Shown: positions 63,717-64,000 of the stretch, piece after piece
How the letters are laid out: every line of letters begins with the position of its first letter
How positions within the stretch are numbered: the stretch's first letter is position 1
NCBI RefSeq assembly: GCF_040730185.1
Contig: NZ_CP160402.1
Location: 1,860,001 to 1,924,000, forward strand
Length of the DNA stretch: 64,000 nt
Direction of reading: 5' to 3'
From: Streptomyces sp. Je 1-332
GTDB taxonomy: Bacteria > Actinomycetota > Actinomycetes > Streptomycetales > Streptomycetaceae
The notes under the pieces: model-generated
Told to the model about the DNA's origin: nothing
Seen by the model: the letters and a program-made list of their open reading frames with translations, nothing else
Databases searched by the model: none
Program-made: the position numbers and the translations under genes

Positions 63717-64000
63717 GGGTGGGCTCGTGTGCGGGGGCGGGGATGTTGCCGTCTGCGGGAGCGCGTGGGCTACGGAGCGGGCCGTCCCTGGGGACGGGGC
63801 CGCGCCGGTATGTCCGTCCTCGCTATCACGGTCCGAACGCCCAGCCACTTCGGCGAACGAGTCCCACGCGCCGTGCTCCGGGCAGACATACCGACACGTC
63901 CCCTCGCGTCTCACTGCCGACTGCGGAAGCGTGTGGGTGCTTGTGCCGACCATTTCGCGCCGCGGGGCAATCGGGCGGGTGGGCGGGAAGGGTCTGTTCG
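63717..64000. other. Right-hand flank, no confident gene
   Basis: The last 284 bp hold no gene I can support. A small hairpin CCGTCC-CTGG-GGACGG-type stem (63782-63797) could end psuK transcription. A minus-strand frame starting at ATG 63953 opens with a zinc-knuckle-like CRYVCPEHG segment but has no ribosome site and runs on through the kinase gene as a shadow. Confidence 0.5.

Noticed and set aside
62307..63953. A 548-codon minus-strand frame opposite psuG and the kinase
   Set aside because: Shadow frame with Pro/Arg/Thr bias; only its first few dozen residues were worth a low-interest note.

Overview
The window is a high-GC actinobacterial chromosome segment, almost certainly from a Streptomyces. 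The marks are the strong third-position GC bias, WhiA, an RbpA-family protein, a mycothiol-type (MDMPI) enzyme, GTG/TTG starts and frequent leaderless starts. The gene order (suf operon, ctaA/ctaB, pentose phosphate operon, glycolytic genes, uvrC-rapZ-yvcK-whiA, uvrA, uvrB) is the conserved core order I know from Streptomyces chromosomes. Nothing looks like a prophage, an integrated plasmid, a CRISPR array or an insertion sequence, and I see no rRNA or tRNA gene.

Layout. 1-8.2 kb: the start of an SMR efflux gene, a membrane protein with a PGPY-repeat N-terminus, then the complete leftward sufR-sufB-sufD-(Rieske ferredoxin)-sufC-sufS-sufU-sufT operon behind an exact CAAC-N6-GTTG SufR operator. 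8.2-14.6 kb: an AAC(3)-like acetyltransferase, an ABC-2 exporter pair whose junction carries a duplicated gene end, heme A synthase (ctaA), an amidohydrolase, a small conserved protein and heme O synthase (ctaB). 14.9-21.5 kb: a rightward pentose phosphate operon, tkt-tal-zwf-opcA-pgl. 21.6-27.4 kb: leftward pgi, an RbpA-like gene, secG, tpiA, pgk and gap. 27.6-30.6 kb: a secreted M14 metallocarboxypeptidase.

30.7-35.8 kb: a tightly overlapping uvrC-rapZ-yvcK-whiA operon. 35.9-37.4 kb: an overlapping secreted C70-type cysteine protease / membrane-anchored partner pair. 37.6-42.5 kb: an unusual HTH protein, a Rieske lipoprotein, a PfkB sugar kinase, an XRE regulator beside a YceI gene, and an enoyl-CoA hydratase. 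42.7-50.3 kb: uvrA, an MDMPI protein, an MBL hydrolase, aroQ, an MFS transporter and a CaCA antiporter. 50.4-54.4 kb: a TerC gene behind a probable yybP-ykoY (manganese) riboswitch, a TerD/degenerate-FtsK fusion and terD. 54.5-64 kb: uvrB, an MHYT-domain protein, a secreted GDPD, an O6-methylguanine-DNA methyltransferase, an MFS transporter, a cupin, a VOC protein and a pseudouridine-degradation pair (psuG plus a PfkB kinase).

The most informative regulatory signal is one DNA-damage promoter motif, TTGTCAGTG-N8-TANNNT, known from actinobacterial recA as a LexA-independent type. It is near-perfect in front of uvrA, uvrB and the methyltransferase gene, and a weaker copy with the same geometry precedes uvrC. 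The window's whole nucleotide-excision set plus a direct-reversal enzyme therefore appear to form one regulon, and through the uvrC operon it may also reach RapZ, YvcK and the sporulation regulator WhiA. Other leads are the SufR operator beside an iron-box-like palindrome, the riboswitch, the TerD-FtsK fusion without a P-loop lysine, and the protease/anchor pair.
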